Shown here: positions 1-7,713 of the stretch, piece by piece
Layout: every line of letters starts with the position of its first letter
How positions within the stretch are numbered: the stretch's first letter is position 1
From: Aurantiacibacter sp. MUD11
Lineage (GTDB): Bacteria > Pseudomonadota > Alphaproteobacteria > Sphingomonadales > Sphingomonadaceae
DNA length: 64,000 bases
NCBI RefSeq assembly: GCF_026967575.1
Contig: NZ_CP114054.1
Location: 1,798,001 to 1,862,000 of the forward strand
Direction of reading: 5' to 3'
The notes under the pieces: model-generated
Database searches by the model: none
What the model saw: only the letters and a program-made list of their open reading frames with translations
What the model was told of the DNA's origin: nothing
Translations under genes and position numbers: made by a program

Positions 1-1
1 G

Positions 2-1156
2 CAGTGGGTGAATCGCCCCAACCTCGACTTCCGCGGGTTCTCCGGCCTGATCGCCAGCGGCACGGTGAAGCCGGGCGATACCATCCGCGTCGTACCCTCG
101 GGCAAGACCAGCACGGTGGAGCGCATCGTCACCATGGGCGGCGACCTCGACGAGGCCGTCTCCGGCCAGTCGGTGACGATCACGCTGGCGGACGAGATCG
201 ACGTCTCGCGCGGCAGCGTGCTGGCAGCGGCCGACGACCCGCCCGAAAGCGCCGACCAGTTCGAAGCCAACATCGTGTGGATGAGCGAGGATGCCCTGAT
301 CCCCGGTCGCGGCTACTGGCTGAAGCTGGCGACACAGACCGTCTCCGCGACGATCGCGCAGCCCAAGTACGAGATCGACGTCAACAGCCTCGAGCACCTG
401 GCGGCGAAGACGCTGGGTCTCAACGCCATCGGCGTGGCCGAGGTCACCACCGACAAGCCGATCACCTTCGAGAGCTATGGCGACAGTCGCCAGCTGGGCG
501 GCTTCGTGCTGATCGACAAGCTAACCAACGCGACGGTCGGCGCCGGCATGATCAACTTCAGCCTGCGCCGCGCGCAGAACGTGCACTGGCAGTCGGTCGA
601 CATCACCCGCGAACAGCACGCCGGCATCAAGAACCAGAAGCCCGCCGTGCTGTGGTTCACCGGCCTTTCGGGCAGCGGCAAGTCGACCATCGCCAACATG
701 GTCGAAAAGAAGCTGTTCCGGATGAACCGGCACACCTTCCTGCTCGATGGCGACAATGTCCGCCACGGCCTCAACAAGGACCTCGGCTTTACCGAGCAGG
801 ACCGCATCGAGAACATCCGCCGCGTGGGCGAAGTGGCCAAGCTGATGGCCGACGCCGGCCTGATCGTGATCACCGCCTTCATCAGCCCGTTCCGCGCCGA
901 ACGGCAGATGGTGCGCGACATGCTGCCCGAGGGCGAGTTCATCGAGGTGCATGTGGATACGCCGCTGGAAGTCGCCGAAGCGCGCGACGTGAAGGGGCTC
1001 TATGCCAAGGCGCGCTCTGGCCAGCTGAAGAACTTCACCGGCATCGACAGCCCCTACGAGGAGCCTGAATCGCCCGAGATCCGCATCGACACCACGGCGA
1101 TGACGCCCGAGGAGGCGGCGGACCTGATTGTCGACAAGTTGCTGGGCGATGCCTGA
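2..1156 (+). CDS. cysNC: Bifunctional sulfate adenylyltransferase subunit 1 / adenylylsulfate kinase, 5' truncated by window edge
   Basis: The reading frame is open from base 2 (Q-W-V-N-R-P...), so the gene begins before the window and its GTPase G domain is missing here. What remains is the EF-Tu-like beta-barrel part of CysN (about the first 200 visible residues), then a complete APS kinase domain (CysC). The CysC P-loop GLSGSGKS is encoded at about 662-685, followed by the [10 protein letters not shown] and FISPFRAER motifs typical of APS kinases. CysN with CysD makes adenosine 5'-phosphosulfate from sulfate and ATP, and CysC phosphorylates it to PAPS, in the cytoplasm. cysQ overlaps its 3' end, consistent with a cysD-cysNC-cysQ operon. 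Identity is very secure; only the start is unseen. Confidence 0.97.
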   Translation, partial: QWVNRPNLDFRGFSGLIASGTVKPGDTIRVVPSGKTSTVERIVTMGGDLDEAVSGQSVTITLADEIDVSRGSVLAAADDPPESADQFEANIVWMSEDALIPGRGYWLKLATQTVSATIAQPKYEIDVNSLEHLAAKTLGLNAIGVAEVTTDKPITFESYGDSRQLGGFVLIDKLTNATVGAGMINFSLRRAQNVHWQSVDITREQHAGIKNQKPAVLWFTGLSGSGKSTIANMVEKKLFRMNRHTFLLDGDNVRHGLNKDLGFTEQDRIENIRRVGEVAKLMADAGLIVITAFISPFRAERQMVRDMLPEGEFIEVHVDTPLEVAEARDVKGLYAKARSGQLKNFTGIDSPYEEPESPEIRIDTTAMTPEEAADLIVDKLLGDA

Positions 1157-1901
1157 CATGGATGACGCCGCCCTCGCCGCGCACCTCGCCGAATGTGCCG
1201 GGCGCATCCTGCTGGAAGTGCGCGCCAGCGGCATGTTCGAAGGCAAGGCGCTGGGCAAGGCGGGCGACGAGACCGCCAACCAGTTCCTCGTCCATGCCCT
1301 GCGCCAGCAGCGCCCCGACGACGGCCTGCTGTCGGAGGAAAGCAAGGACACCGAGGAGCGCCTGTCCAAGTCGCGGGTGTGGATCGTCGACCCGGTCGAT
1401 GGCACGCGCGAGTATGGCGAGGCGCGTTCGGACTGGGCGGTGCACGTCGGCCTGGCCGTGGATGGCGAACCGGTGACCGGCGCCGTCGCCTTGCCGGGGC
1501 TCGACGGTGGGATGGTGCTGCGCACCGACCAGCCGGGGCCGCTGCCCGCCGCTGCCGACAAGCCGCGCCTCGTCGTCAGCCGCACGCGCCCGGCGGCCGA
1601 AGCCGTGGCCGTTGCCGAAGCCATCGGCGGGGAGCTGGTGGGAATGGGCAGCGCCGGGGCCAAGGCCATGGCCGTGGTGCGCGGGGAAGCGGAAATCTAC
1701 CTGCACTCGGGCGGGCAGTACGAATGGGACAGCTGCGCACCTGCGGCCGTGGCCAAGGCGCACGGGCTGCACATCAGCCGCATCGACGGTTCGGCGCTGG
1801 TCTACAACCAGCGCGATACCTACCTGCCGGACCTGCTGATCTGCCGTCCCGAATGGGCAGAGCGCGTGCTGGCCGAGGTGAGGGCGCTGGCCGCGACCTG
1901 A
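1149..1901 (+). CDS. cysQ: 3'(2'),5'-bisphosphate nucleotidase (PAP phosphatase), inositol monophosphatase family
   Basis: About 250 aa. The IMPase-family metal motif is visible as [12 protein letters not shown] (DPxDGT), with an upstream acidic pair in LLSEES and a C-terminal [11 protein letters not shown], matching the WDxxA motif of the family. CysQ hydrolyses 3'-phosphoadenosine 5'-phosphate, the by-product of PAPS use, and can drain PAPS itself. The start at 1149 overlaps the cysNC stop by 8 bases. A second in-frame ATG at 1158 is equally possible. The overlap with cysNC supports translational coupling and a role in sulfate assimilation rather than inositol metabolism. Confidence 0.93.
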   Translation: MPDMDDAALAAHLAECAGRILLEVRASGMFEGKALGKAGDETANQFLVHALRQQRPDDGLLSEESKDTEERLSKSRVWIVDPVDGTREYGEARSDWAVHVGLAVDGEPVTGAVALPGLDGGMVLRTDQPGPLPAAADKPRLVVSRTRPAAEAVAVAEAIGGELVGMGSAGAKAMAVVRGEAEIYLHSGGQYEWDSCAPAAVAKAHGLHISRIDGSALVYNQRDTYLPDLLICRPEWAERVLAEVRALAAT

Positions 1902-1944
1902 AATCTAAACAGTTTGCTAACGTTTGGGGCCTAGCCTGGTGGCC

Positions 1945-2070
1945 ATGAAACGTGCGCGCGCCTTTGTTATCCGCCGGGTAGCCCGAGATTCGCAGGAGAT
2001 CCTGCGTATCGCGATCACCAGCGCCTGCGCCGTTGCACTGATTGCCGCCGGGCAGTCCTTCCCGCTCTAG
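1945..2070 (+). CDS. Small hypothetical protein, 41 aa, one hydrophobic segment
   Basis: An ATG ORF lies 43 bases after cysQ. It encodes a very basic N-terminus (MKRARAFVIRRVAR) followed by a hydrophobic stretch (about residues 21-36, IRIAITSACAVALIAAG-like) and stops at TAG. The arrangement resembles a short single-span membrane peptide. Its stop codon shares the palindrome CTAG with the stop of the convergent TauE gene. I see no strong Shine-Dalgarno and cannot name a family, so this is a plausible but unproven gene. Confidence 0.4.
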   Translation: MKRARAFVIRRVARDSQEILRIAITSACAVALIAAGQSFPL

Positions 2071-2804
2071 ACGACCAGCTTCCACAAGGCTCCGACAGCG
2101 GCACCGCCCAGCACCAGGGCGGTGGCGACCTGCCATTGTCGCGGCGTCACGCGACCGAAGGCGCGGTGGCCGAACCAGTCGCCCAGCAGCACCGCCGGAA
2201 ACAGCGCCAGCGCCAGCTCGACTTCGGGCAGGCCGCCCACGTCCAGCCAGACGAAGACCGCTGCCGTGAGCGGCGTCACCACCAGGAAGATCGCCATCAT
2301 CGACGCGCGCGCCACTTTCGGCTCCAGCCGACCGCGCAGGTAGAAGGGGGCCATGCCCGGACCCGGCATGCCGGCGAAGCCGCCGAAGAAGCCGGTGAAG
2401 AACCCCGACAGCGCCATGGCCGGATGGCGCGGCATGACCAGCTTGCCCAGCGGCACCACCACCAGCACGAAGGCTCCCAGCGAAACTAGCGCGATCAGCA
2501 TGCGCGCCCAGCCGGTCGGCAAGGCGGTCAGCGCCCACAGGCCCAGCGGCATGCAGGCGATGGCCAGCACGGCTATGGGGATGGCCGAACGATCGGCATC
2601 GCGGCGCACGCGGCCAAGGTCCGTCAGCCCGATCAGGAACAGCGAGATGAGGCCGATCAGCACGGCCGCACTGGGGGAAATCGCCAGCTGCAGCACCGGC
2701 ACCAGCACCACCGACAGCCCGAAACCCGCCAGCCCGCGCACGAAGCCGGCGGCCACGGCGGCCAGTGCAGCGACGATCACGGCTTGCGGCTCGAACCCGA
2801 ACAC
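2067..2804 (-). CDS. TauE/SafE-family membrane permease (putative sulfite/organosulfonate exporter), second copy
   Basis: About 245 aa, almost wholly hydrophobic with around eight predicted membrane segments. It has the duplicated TauE/SafE landmarks: GLAGFG near the N-terminus and FFGGFAGMPGPGMAPFYL in the second half. It is a diverged paralogue of the upstream gene (both keep G-F-A-x-MPGP and an RxxAxASMMA-type motif). I chose the GTG at 2804 because it follows the upstream stop (2809-2811) closely and gives an N-terminus that aligns with the paralogue. An ATG-equivalent start at 2846 would add 14 residues inside the neighbour. The substrate is unknown; location beside cysNC-cysQ makes a sulfur oxyanion plausible. 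Confidence 0.85.
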   Translation of the reverse strand: MFGFEPQAVIVAALAAVAAGFVRGLAGFGLSVVLVPVLQLAISPSAAVLIGLISLFLIGLTDLGRVRRDADRSAIPIAVLAIACMPLGLWALTALPTGWARMLIALVSLGAFVLVVVPLGKLVMPRHPAMALSGFFTGFFGGFAGMPGPGMAPFYLRGRLEPKVARASMMAIFLVVTPLTAAVFVWLDVGGLPEVELALALFPAVLLGDWFGHRAFGRVTPRQWQVATALVLGGAAVGALWKLVV

Positions 2805-2808
2805 GGCG

Positions 2809-3552
2809 TCAGACCAGCTTAACCAGCGCGGCCACGGCGGCGGCACCCAGCACCACGCCGACGAAAGTGCGCCATAGCTTGTCGCTGACCTTGCCGAAGG
2901 CGAGCGAGCCGACCCAGTTGCCGAACAGCACCACCGGGAACAGCGCCAGGCCGAGCACGACCACGCGCGTCTCCAGCACGCCGATCGCGGCGCCCGAACT
3001 GACGCCGGCGAAGGCGGCGACGCCGAACACCGCCACCATCGAGGCCTTGGCCGTCACCCGCGGAATGTCGCGGCCGACGTAATAGGGCACCACCGGCGGC
3101 CCCGGCATGGCGGCAAAGCCGGTGAGGATACCTGCCGACAGGCCGGTCAGGCCCGTGGTCAGCGCGCCGGGCTGGTCGGCCGCGCGGCGCGGCAGCAGGA
3201 CGGCGAAGAAGGCGGACAGTGCCACCAGCGCAATCAGCAGCCGCGCCAGCGCGGGCGGCGTGGCATCGAGCAGCATCAGCCCCGGTGCCGTCGCCAGCAG
3301 CACCAGCACGCTGATGGTGATCGCGCTCTTCTCGGCATTCTTCACGATCAGCCGGATCTCGCTGAAGGCGAGCAGCCCGGCCATGATGTTGATCGCCAGC
3401 ACGGCCTGCACCGGCGTTAGCGCCAGGGCCAGGATCGGCACCAGGATGATGCCGAAGCCGAACCCCGTCAGCCCACGGATGAAGGCCGCGCCAAGTGTCG
3501 CCGCCACGGCGATGGCGATCTGGACCGCAGTAAAACCGGCGAGCAGTTCCAA
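2809..3552 (-). CDS. TauE/SafE-family membrane permease, first copy
   Basis: 247 aa polytopic membrane protein. N-terminal GLTGFGFG and mid-protein GFAAMPGPPVVPYY are the two halves of the TauE/SafE internal repeat. The start codon is TTG at 3552, only three bases after the thrS stop (3556-3558), so it is probably translated from the thrS transcript. The downstream tandem copy may form a heteromer or have a different substrate. Family members export sulfite, sulfoacetate or related anions; the actual substrate here cannot be told from sequence. Confidence 0.87.
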   Translation of the reverse strand: MELLAGFTAVQIAIAVAATLGAAFIRGLTGFGFGIILVPILALALTPVQAVLAINIMAGLLAFSEIRLIVKNAEKSAITISVLVLLATAPGLMLLDATPPALARLLIALVALSAFFAVLLPRRAADQPGALTTGLTGLSAGILTGFAAMPGPPVVPYYVGRDIPRVTAKASMVAVFGVAAFAGVSSGAAIGVLETRVVVLGLALFPVVLFGNWVGSLAFGKVSDKLWRTFVGVVLGAAAVAALVKLV

Positions 3553-3555
3553 GGC

Positions 3556-5571
3556 TTATCCGCGCAGGTCCGGCGGGGTCGCTTCGGCGCGCAGCTTGGC
3601 GATGGCCTCGTCCAGCGAAAGGAACTGCTGCTCCTTCTCGCCCAGCGTGCGCATCGCGACCGTGCCTTCCTCGGCCTCGCGATTGCCGACCACCAGCAGG
3701 TGCGGAACCTTCGCCAGCGAGTGTTCGCGCACCTTGTAGTTGATCTTCTCGTTGCGCAGGTCCGCCTCGACCCGGATGCCCGCGGCTTCCAGCTTGGCAA
3801 CGGCCTGCCTGGCATAGTCGTCGGCGTCGGAAACGATGGTCGCGACCACCGCCTGCACCGGGGCGAGCCACACCGGCAGGCGACCGGCGAAGTGCTCGAT
3901 CAGGATGCCGATGAAACGCTCGTAGGAGCCGAAGATCGCACGGTGCAGCATGACCGGGCGGTGCTTCTCGCCATCCTCGCCGACATAGGTCGCATCGAGA
4001 CGTTCGGGCAGCACGCGGTCGCCCTGGATCGTGCCCACCTGCCAAGTCCGGCCGATGGCATCGGTGAGGTGCCATTCCAGCTTGGGCGCGTAGAAGGCGC
4101 CCTCGCCCGGCAGTTCTTCCCAGCCGTAGTCGTCGTTGGCCATGCCGGCTTCGGCCACGGCGTCGCGCAGTTCCTGCTCGGCCTTGTCCCAGTCGGCATC
4201 GGAGCCGAACCGCTGCTCGGGACGCAGCGCCAGCTTGATCGCATAGGTGAAGCCGAAGTGCTTGTAGACGCGGTCGGCCAGCTCGATGAAGGCGCGCACT
4301 TCGCTGACCACCTGGTCCTCGGTGCAGAAGATGTGCGCGTCGTCCTGCGTGAACTGGCGCACGCGCATCAGGCCGTGCAGCGCGCCATGCGGCTCGTTGC
4401 GATGGCAGCAGCCCATTTCGCCCAGCCGGATCGGCAGGTCGCGATAGGAAGTGATGCCCTGCTTGAAGACCAGCACGTGCGCCGGGCAATTCATCGGCTT
4501 CAGCGCCATCCAGTCGGCATCGCCGGAGACGATCTCGCCTTCATCCTCGGTGTTGGGCACCTCGTCGGGGATGACGAACATGTTCTCGCGATACTTGCCC
4601 CAGTGGCCGGACTGTTCCCACTGGCGGGCGTCCATCACCTGCGGCGTCTTGATTTCCTGGTAGCCCGCGCCGTCCATCTGGCGGCGCATGTAGGCCTCCA
4701 GCTCGCGCCAGATCTTATAGCCGTTGGGATGCCAGAAGACGCTGCCGTGCGCCTCTTCCTGCAGGTGGAACAGGTCCATCTCGCGGCCCAGCTTGCGGTG
4801 GTCGCGCTTGGCAGCCTCTTCCAGCCGGGTGAGGTGGGCGTTGAGCTGCTTCTTGTTGAGCCAGCCGGTGCCGTAGATGCGGGTGAGTTGCGCATTGCGC
4901 TGGTCGCCGCGCCAATAGGCCCCGGCGACACGCATCAGCTTGAACGCCTGTGGATCGAGCTTGCCGGTGCTGGCCAGGTGCGGGCCGCGGCACATGTCGA
5001 GCCAGGCGCCGTCGGAATTGGGCTCGCCCGACCAGTAGACGGTCAGTTCCTCGTCCTCGGGCAGTTCCTTGGCCCATTCGGCCTTGAAGGTCTCGCCTTC
5101 CTTTTCCCACTTCGCGATCAGCTGTTTGCGGCTCCAGACCTCGCGTACCAACGGCTTGTCGGCCTTGATGATCTCGCGCATCCGCTCTTCGATCTGCGGC
5201 AGGTCGTCCATCGAAAAGGGCGGGCGGCTGTCGGGCGCCTTGACGTCGTAATAGAAGCCGTCGTCCGTCGCCGGGCCGAAGGTGATCTGCGTGCCGGGCC
5301 AGAGCGACTGCACCGCCTCGGCCAGCACGTGGGCATAGTCGTGGCGGACCAGTTCCAGCGCGTCGTCCTCGTCGCGGCTGGTGATCAGCGCCAGCTCCGC
5401 ATCGCCATCGAAGGGGCGGTTGAGGTCGCGCACTTCGCCGTCCACCTTCGCGGCCAGCGCCGCCTTGGCGAGGCCGGGGCCGATCGCGGCGGCGACATCC
5501 GCCGGGGTGGAGCCGGGCTCCATCTCGCGCACCGAACCGTCGGGCAGGCTGATCTTCAGTAGTTCCGTCAT
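3556..5571 (-). CDS. thrS: Threonine--tRNA ligase
   Basis: 671 aa, slightly longer than the usual 640. The order is an N-terminal TGS domain (about 1-65), an editing domain, a class II catalytic core and an anticodon-binding domain. The three zinc ligands of the catalytic site are visible in MNCPAHV (Cys), DDAHIF (His) and [12 protein letters not shown] (His). The ATG at 5571 ([10 protein letters not shown]) is chosen because TGS domains begin about here; a longer in-frame extension to 5613 runs into the leader region. It charges tRNA-Thr in the cytoplasm. The upstream threonine-codon leader (5702-5773) indicates attenuation by charged tRNA-Thr, and the gene is likely co-transcribed with the two downstream TauE genes. 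Confidence 0.97.
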   Translation of the reverse strand: MTELLKISLPDGSVREMEPGSTPADVAAAIGPGLAKAALAAKVDGEVRDLNRPFDGDAELALITSRDEDDALELVRHDYAHVLAEAVQSLWPGTQITFGPATDDGFYYDVKAPDSRPPFSMDDLPQIEERMREIIKADKPLVREVWSRKQLIAKWEKEGETFKAEWAKELPEDEELTVYWSGEPNSDGAWLDMCRGPHLASTGKLDPQAFKLMRVAGAYWRGDQRNAQLTRIYGTGWLNKKQLNAHLTRLEEAAKRDHRKLGREMDLFHLQEEAHGSVFWHPNGYKIWRELEAYMRRQMDGAGYQEIKTPQVMDARQWEQSGHWGKYRENMFVIPDEVPNTEDEGEIVSGDADWMALKPMNCPAHVLVFKQGITSYRDLPIRLGEMGCCHRNEPHGALHGLMRVRQFTQDDAHIFCTEDQVVSEVRAFIELADRVYKHFGFTYAIKLALRPEQRFGSDADWDKAEQELRDAVAEAGMANDDYGWEELPGEGAFYAPKLEWHLTDAIGRTWQVGTIQGDRVLPERLDATYVGEDGEKHRPVMLHRAIFGSYERFIGILIEHFAGRLPVWLAPVQAVVATIVSDADDYARQAVAKLEAAGIRVEADLRNEKINYKVREHSLAKVPHLLVVGNREAEEGTVAMRTLGEKEQQFLSLDEAIAKLRAEATPPDLRG

Positions 5572-5629
5572 TGCACCATCATTCCATCGCGTGTGCGCGC
5601 CATGGCACAGCACGGCGCGCGCTTGAAGA

Positions 5630-5690
5630 GCGGCGTTGCATGTGTCGCCAATTTCAGGTGGAACGCCGCGCCACCCGAAACCGGGTGGCG
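5630..5690 (-). promoter_or_regulatory. Putative thrS attenuator: competing RNA hairpins
   Basis: On the minus strand after the leader stop there is a perfect 9-bp hairpin with a 4-nt loop (5669-5690, arms CGCCACCCG and CGGGTGGCG), then a second 8-bp hairpin (arms 5630-5637 and 5662-5669). The first arm (5683-5690) can instead pair over 8 bp with 5711-5718, inside the last codons of the leader ORF. That leader segment in turn can pair over 11 bp (two G-U) with the threonine codons (5707-5717 with 5741-5751). This is the 1:2, 2:3, 3:4 scheme of ribosome-mediated attenuators. No clear U-tract follows the 3:4 stem, so the termination step is uncertain. Confidence 0.6.
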
Positions 5691-5701
5691 ATGCTCGTGT
5701 G

Positions 5702-5773
5702 TCAGCCCACGACCACCCGCCCCCGGTCGCCCGAGGTGGTAGTAGTCGTGGTGGTGGTCACACGGTTGGCCAT
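5702..5773 (-). CDS. Threonine leader peptide for thrS (23 aa, eight consecutive Thr)
   Basis: A 24-codon ORF starts with ATG at 5773 and ends TGA at 5702. It reads M-A-N-R-V, then eight threonines in a row (codons ACC, ACC, ACC, ACG, ACT, ACT, ACC, ACC), then [11 protein letters not shown] run of regulatory codons in a short ORF upstream of the cognate synthetase gene is the hallmark of ribosome-stalling attenuation: low charged tRNA-Thr stalls the ribosome on the run and alters downstream RNA folding. GGGG lies about 8 bases before the ATG. It is too short for standard gene callers. Confidence 0.8.
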   Translation of the reverse strand: MANRVTTTTTTTTSGDRGRVVVG

Positions 5774-5781
5774 GGCCAAGC

Positions 5782-5810
5782 CCCATAGGGCGCGGGCACG
5801 CGCTTGTCAC
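5782..5810 (-). promoter_or_regulatory. Candidate promoter of the thr leader / thrS transcript
   Basis: Read on the minus strand there is GTGACA (5805-5810), a 17-nt spacer and TATGGG (5782-5787). The expected start of transcription would fall at about 5775, within a couple of bases of the leader ATG at 5773. The leader mRNA could therefore be almost leaderless, as is known for some alphaproteobacterial attenuator uORFs. This is a visual motif match only. A short hairpin (GAGGCG-GAAA-CGCCTC, 5815-5830) lies just upstream in the divergent region. Confidence 0.35.
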
Positions 5811-5864
5811 CCCTGAGGCGGAAACGCCTCTTGGCGTGGGCGCGCGCCATTGCCATGTTGGCGC

Positions 5865-6593
5865 ATGATGACCCAGACCTTCGCCTTCGGCGGCCAGCAG
5901 ATCGCCTATCGTCATACACCCGGCTCCGGCCCGGCCGTAGTCTTCCTGCCCGGCTACATGTCCGACATGGCCGGCAGCAAGGCGACCGCCATCTTCGACT
6001 GGTGCGCGCAGAACGGGCGCGAGTGCCTGCTACTCGACTATTCGGGCTGCGGCGAAAGCTCGGGCGACTTCGCCGACGGCACGCTGTCGCAATGGCGCGA
6101 CGAGGTGCTGGCGCTGGTCGAGGCCAAGGTGATGGCCGACAAGCTGCTGCTCGTAGGCTCCTCGATGGGCGGTTGGCTGATGCTGCTGGTGGGCATGGCG
6201 CTGGGTGACCGGCTGCAGGCGCTGATCGGCATCGCCGCCGCGCCGGACTTTTCCAACTGGGGCTATGACGAGGAGCAGAAGGCCCAGTTGCGCGCCGGAA
6301 CGACCATCTACGAGGACAGCGACTACGGCTACGATCCCATGCCGACCCACGCGAAGTTCTGGCACGACGCGGAAAACAACAAGCTTCTGGGCAGCACGAT
6401 CGCGCTCACTTGCCCCGTGCGGCTGCTGCACGGGGAGGAGGATGCCGACGTCCCTCCGGACACCTCGTTCAAGCTGGCCGAGGCGCTGGCGAGCGAAGAT
6501 GTCGAGGTGATGCTGATCGACGGCGGCGACCACCGCCTCTCGCGGGAGCACGATATCGAAGCCCTGCTCGACACTATCGCGGAACTTTCATGA
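5865..6593 (+). CDS. Alpha/beta hydrolase
   Basis: 242 aa alpha/beta-hydrolase fold protein. The nucleophile elbow GSSMGGW (GxSxG) and the strand-turn motif LDYSGCGESSG are visible, and the catalytic histidine is likely in DGGDHRLSR near the C-terminus. There is no signal peptide, so it is cytoplasmic. Two adjacent ATGs (5865, 5868) are possible starts; a TTG at 5850 is less likely. It overlaps the luciferase-like gene by ATGA. The family covers esterases, thioesterases and peptidase-like enzymes, so the substrate is unknown. Confidence 0.85.
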   Translation: MMTQTFAFGGQQIAYRHTPGSGPAVVFLPGYMSDMAGSKATAIFDWCAQNGRECLLLDYSGCGESSGDFADGTLSQWRDEVLALVEAKVMADKLLLVGSSMGGWLMLLVGMALGDRLQALIGIAAAPDFSNWGYDEEQKAQLRAGTTIYEDSDYGYDPMPTHAKFWHDAENNKLLGSTIALTCPVRLLHGEEDADVPPDTSFKLAEALASEDVEVMLIDGGDHRLSREHDIEALLDTIAELS

Positions 6594-7573
6594 CCGATTT
6601 TGCCGTTCTCGACCTCGTGCCGGTGCGCGAGGGCAGCGACGTTTCCGCCGCCATCCGGCAAGCGGGCGACCTAGCGCAGGTGGCCGAACAGGCTGGCTAC
6701 AAGCGCTTCTGGGTGGCCGAGCACCATGCCAGCGACGGCATCGCGGCTGGTGCGACCTCGGTCGTCATCTCGCATATCGGCCATGTCACCAGCACCATCC
6801 GCGTGGGGGCTGGCGGGATCATGCTGCCCAACCACAACCCCTTCGTGATCGCCGAGCAGTTCGGCGCGCTCGACGCGCTGTTTCCCGGCCGCGTGGACCT
6901 CGGGCTGGGCCGCGCGCCCGGCTCCGCCCCGATCATCGGGCAGGCGCTGCGCAAGGACCTCGCCCGCGCGTCGGAGTATTTCCCGCAGGACGTGGTCGAG
7001 CTCCGCGCGCTGTTCACCGGCGACCTGGAACTGCCGATCAAGGCCACGCCCGGATTCGGCGCCAAGGTGGAGATGTGGATGCTCGGCTCCAGCCTGTTCG
7101 GCGCGCAGCTGGCGGCGCAACTTGGCCTGCCCTACGCCTTCGCCAGCCACTTCGCCCCGCGCCACCTCGACGAGGCGCTGCGCACCTATCGCGAGAATTT
7201 CCGCCCCTCAACGCAGCTGGAACAGCCGCGCGTGATGGCCGCGATGAGCGTGCTGGCCGCCGAGACCGATGCCGAGGCGGAGACGCTCGCGAGCAGCCAG
7301 GACCAGGCCTTCGTCCGCCTGCGCAGCGGCGATCCGGGCAAGCTGCCCCCGCCCCTGCCCGGCTATCGCGACAGCCTGCCCGCCACCGCGCAGGCCATGC
7401 TCGAAAGCCTCGATGTCGCCCGTGCCGTCGGCTCTCCCGCCACCGTGCGCGAGGCAATCGGCCGCTTCATCGAGCGCACGCAGGCTGACGAGATCATCGT
7501 CTCCGGAGCGACATTCGATCCGGCCGCGCGGGAAGAGTCGCTGCGGCTGACGATGGAAGCTCTCGGAAACTAG
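6590..7573 (+). CDS. LLM-class (luciferase-like) flavin-dependent monooxygenase
   Basis: 327 aa, the normal length for the bacterial luciferase-like group. The N-terminal LDLVPVREG, the WVAEHH motif near residue 40, VGAGGIMLPNHNP and RVDLGLGRAPG are characteristic of the MsnO8/alkanal-monooxygenase-like subgroup. These enzymes use reduced flavin (FMNH2) supplied by a reductase. Start and the upstream hydrolase stop overlap as ATGA, so the two are probably co-translated. The substrate is not deducible. Confidence 0.9.
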   Translation: MTDFAVLDLVPVREGSDVSAAIRQAGDLAQVAEQAGYKRFWVAEHHASDGIAAGATSVVISHIGHVTSTIRVGAGGIMLPNHNPFVIAEQFGALDALFPGRVDLGLGRAPGSAPIIGQALRKDLARASEYFPQDVVELRALFTGDLELPIKATPGFGAKVEMWMLGSSLFGAQLAAQLGLPYAFASHFAPRHLDEALRTYRENFRPSTQLEQPRVMAAMSVLAAETDAEAETLASSQDQAFVRLRSGDPGKLPPPLPGYRDSLPATAQAMLESLDVARAVGSPATVREAIGRFIERTQADEIIVSGATFDPAAREESLRLTMEALGN

Positions 7574-7713
7574 TTTCAGTAGTAACATTTTTCTGGCGAC
7601 TTGCTGTCTGAGCCGATAGAGGCGCGCGGGAACTTCCGGTAAGGCGTAACCGCTGGAGTCGGGAGTTGTGGGATCGCAGGAGGATCCCGCTCTCTAGGAG
7701 GAGACAGGCAGGC

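Noticed and set aside
2067..3552. TauE tandem pair as an assembly duplication
   Set aside because: The two proteins differ throughout and have different start codons, so they are old paralogues.
3700..5562. 620-codon open frame on the plus strand opposite thrS
   Set aside because: Shadow frame; thrS has all class II synthetase motifs on the minus strand and the plus translation has no recognisable domain.
5630..5773. T-box riboswitch upstream of thrS
   Set aside because: No T-box sequence, specifier loop or antiterminator bulge is seen, and T-boxes are rare outside Gram-positive bacteria; the Thr-codon ORF explains the region.
5568..5915. 115-codon minus-strand frame covering the thrS leader region
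   Set aside because: It overlaps the Thr leader in another frame, has no ribosome-binding site and no domain. The leader ORF with competing hairpins is the better explanation.
7670..7688. Small GGGATC/GATCCC hairpin before glutamate dehydrogenase as a riboswitch
   Set aside because: A 6-bp stem alone is not evidence for a riboswitch, and it lies just ahead of a normal Shine-Dalgarno.
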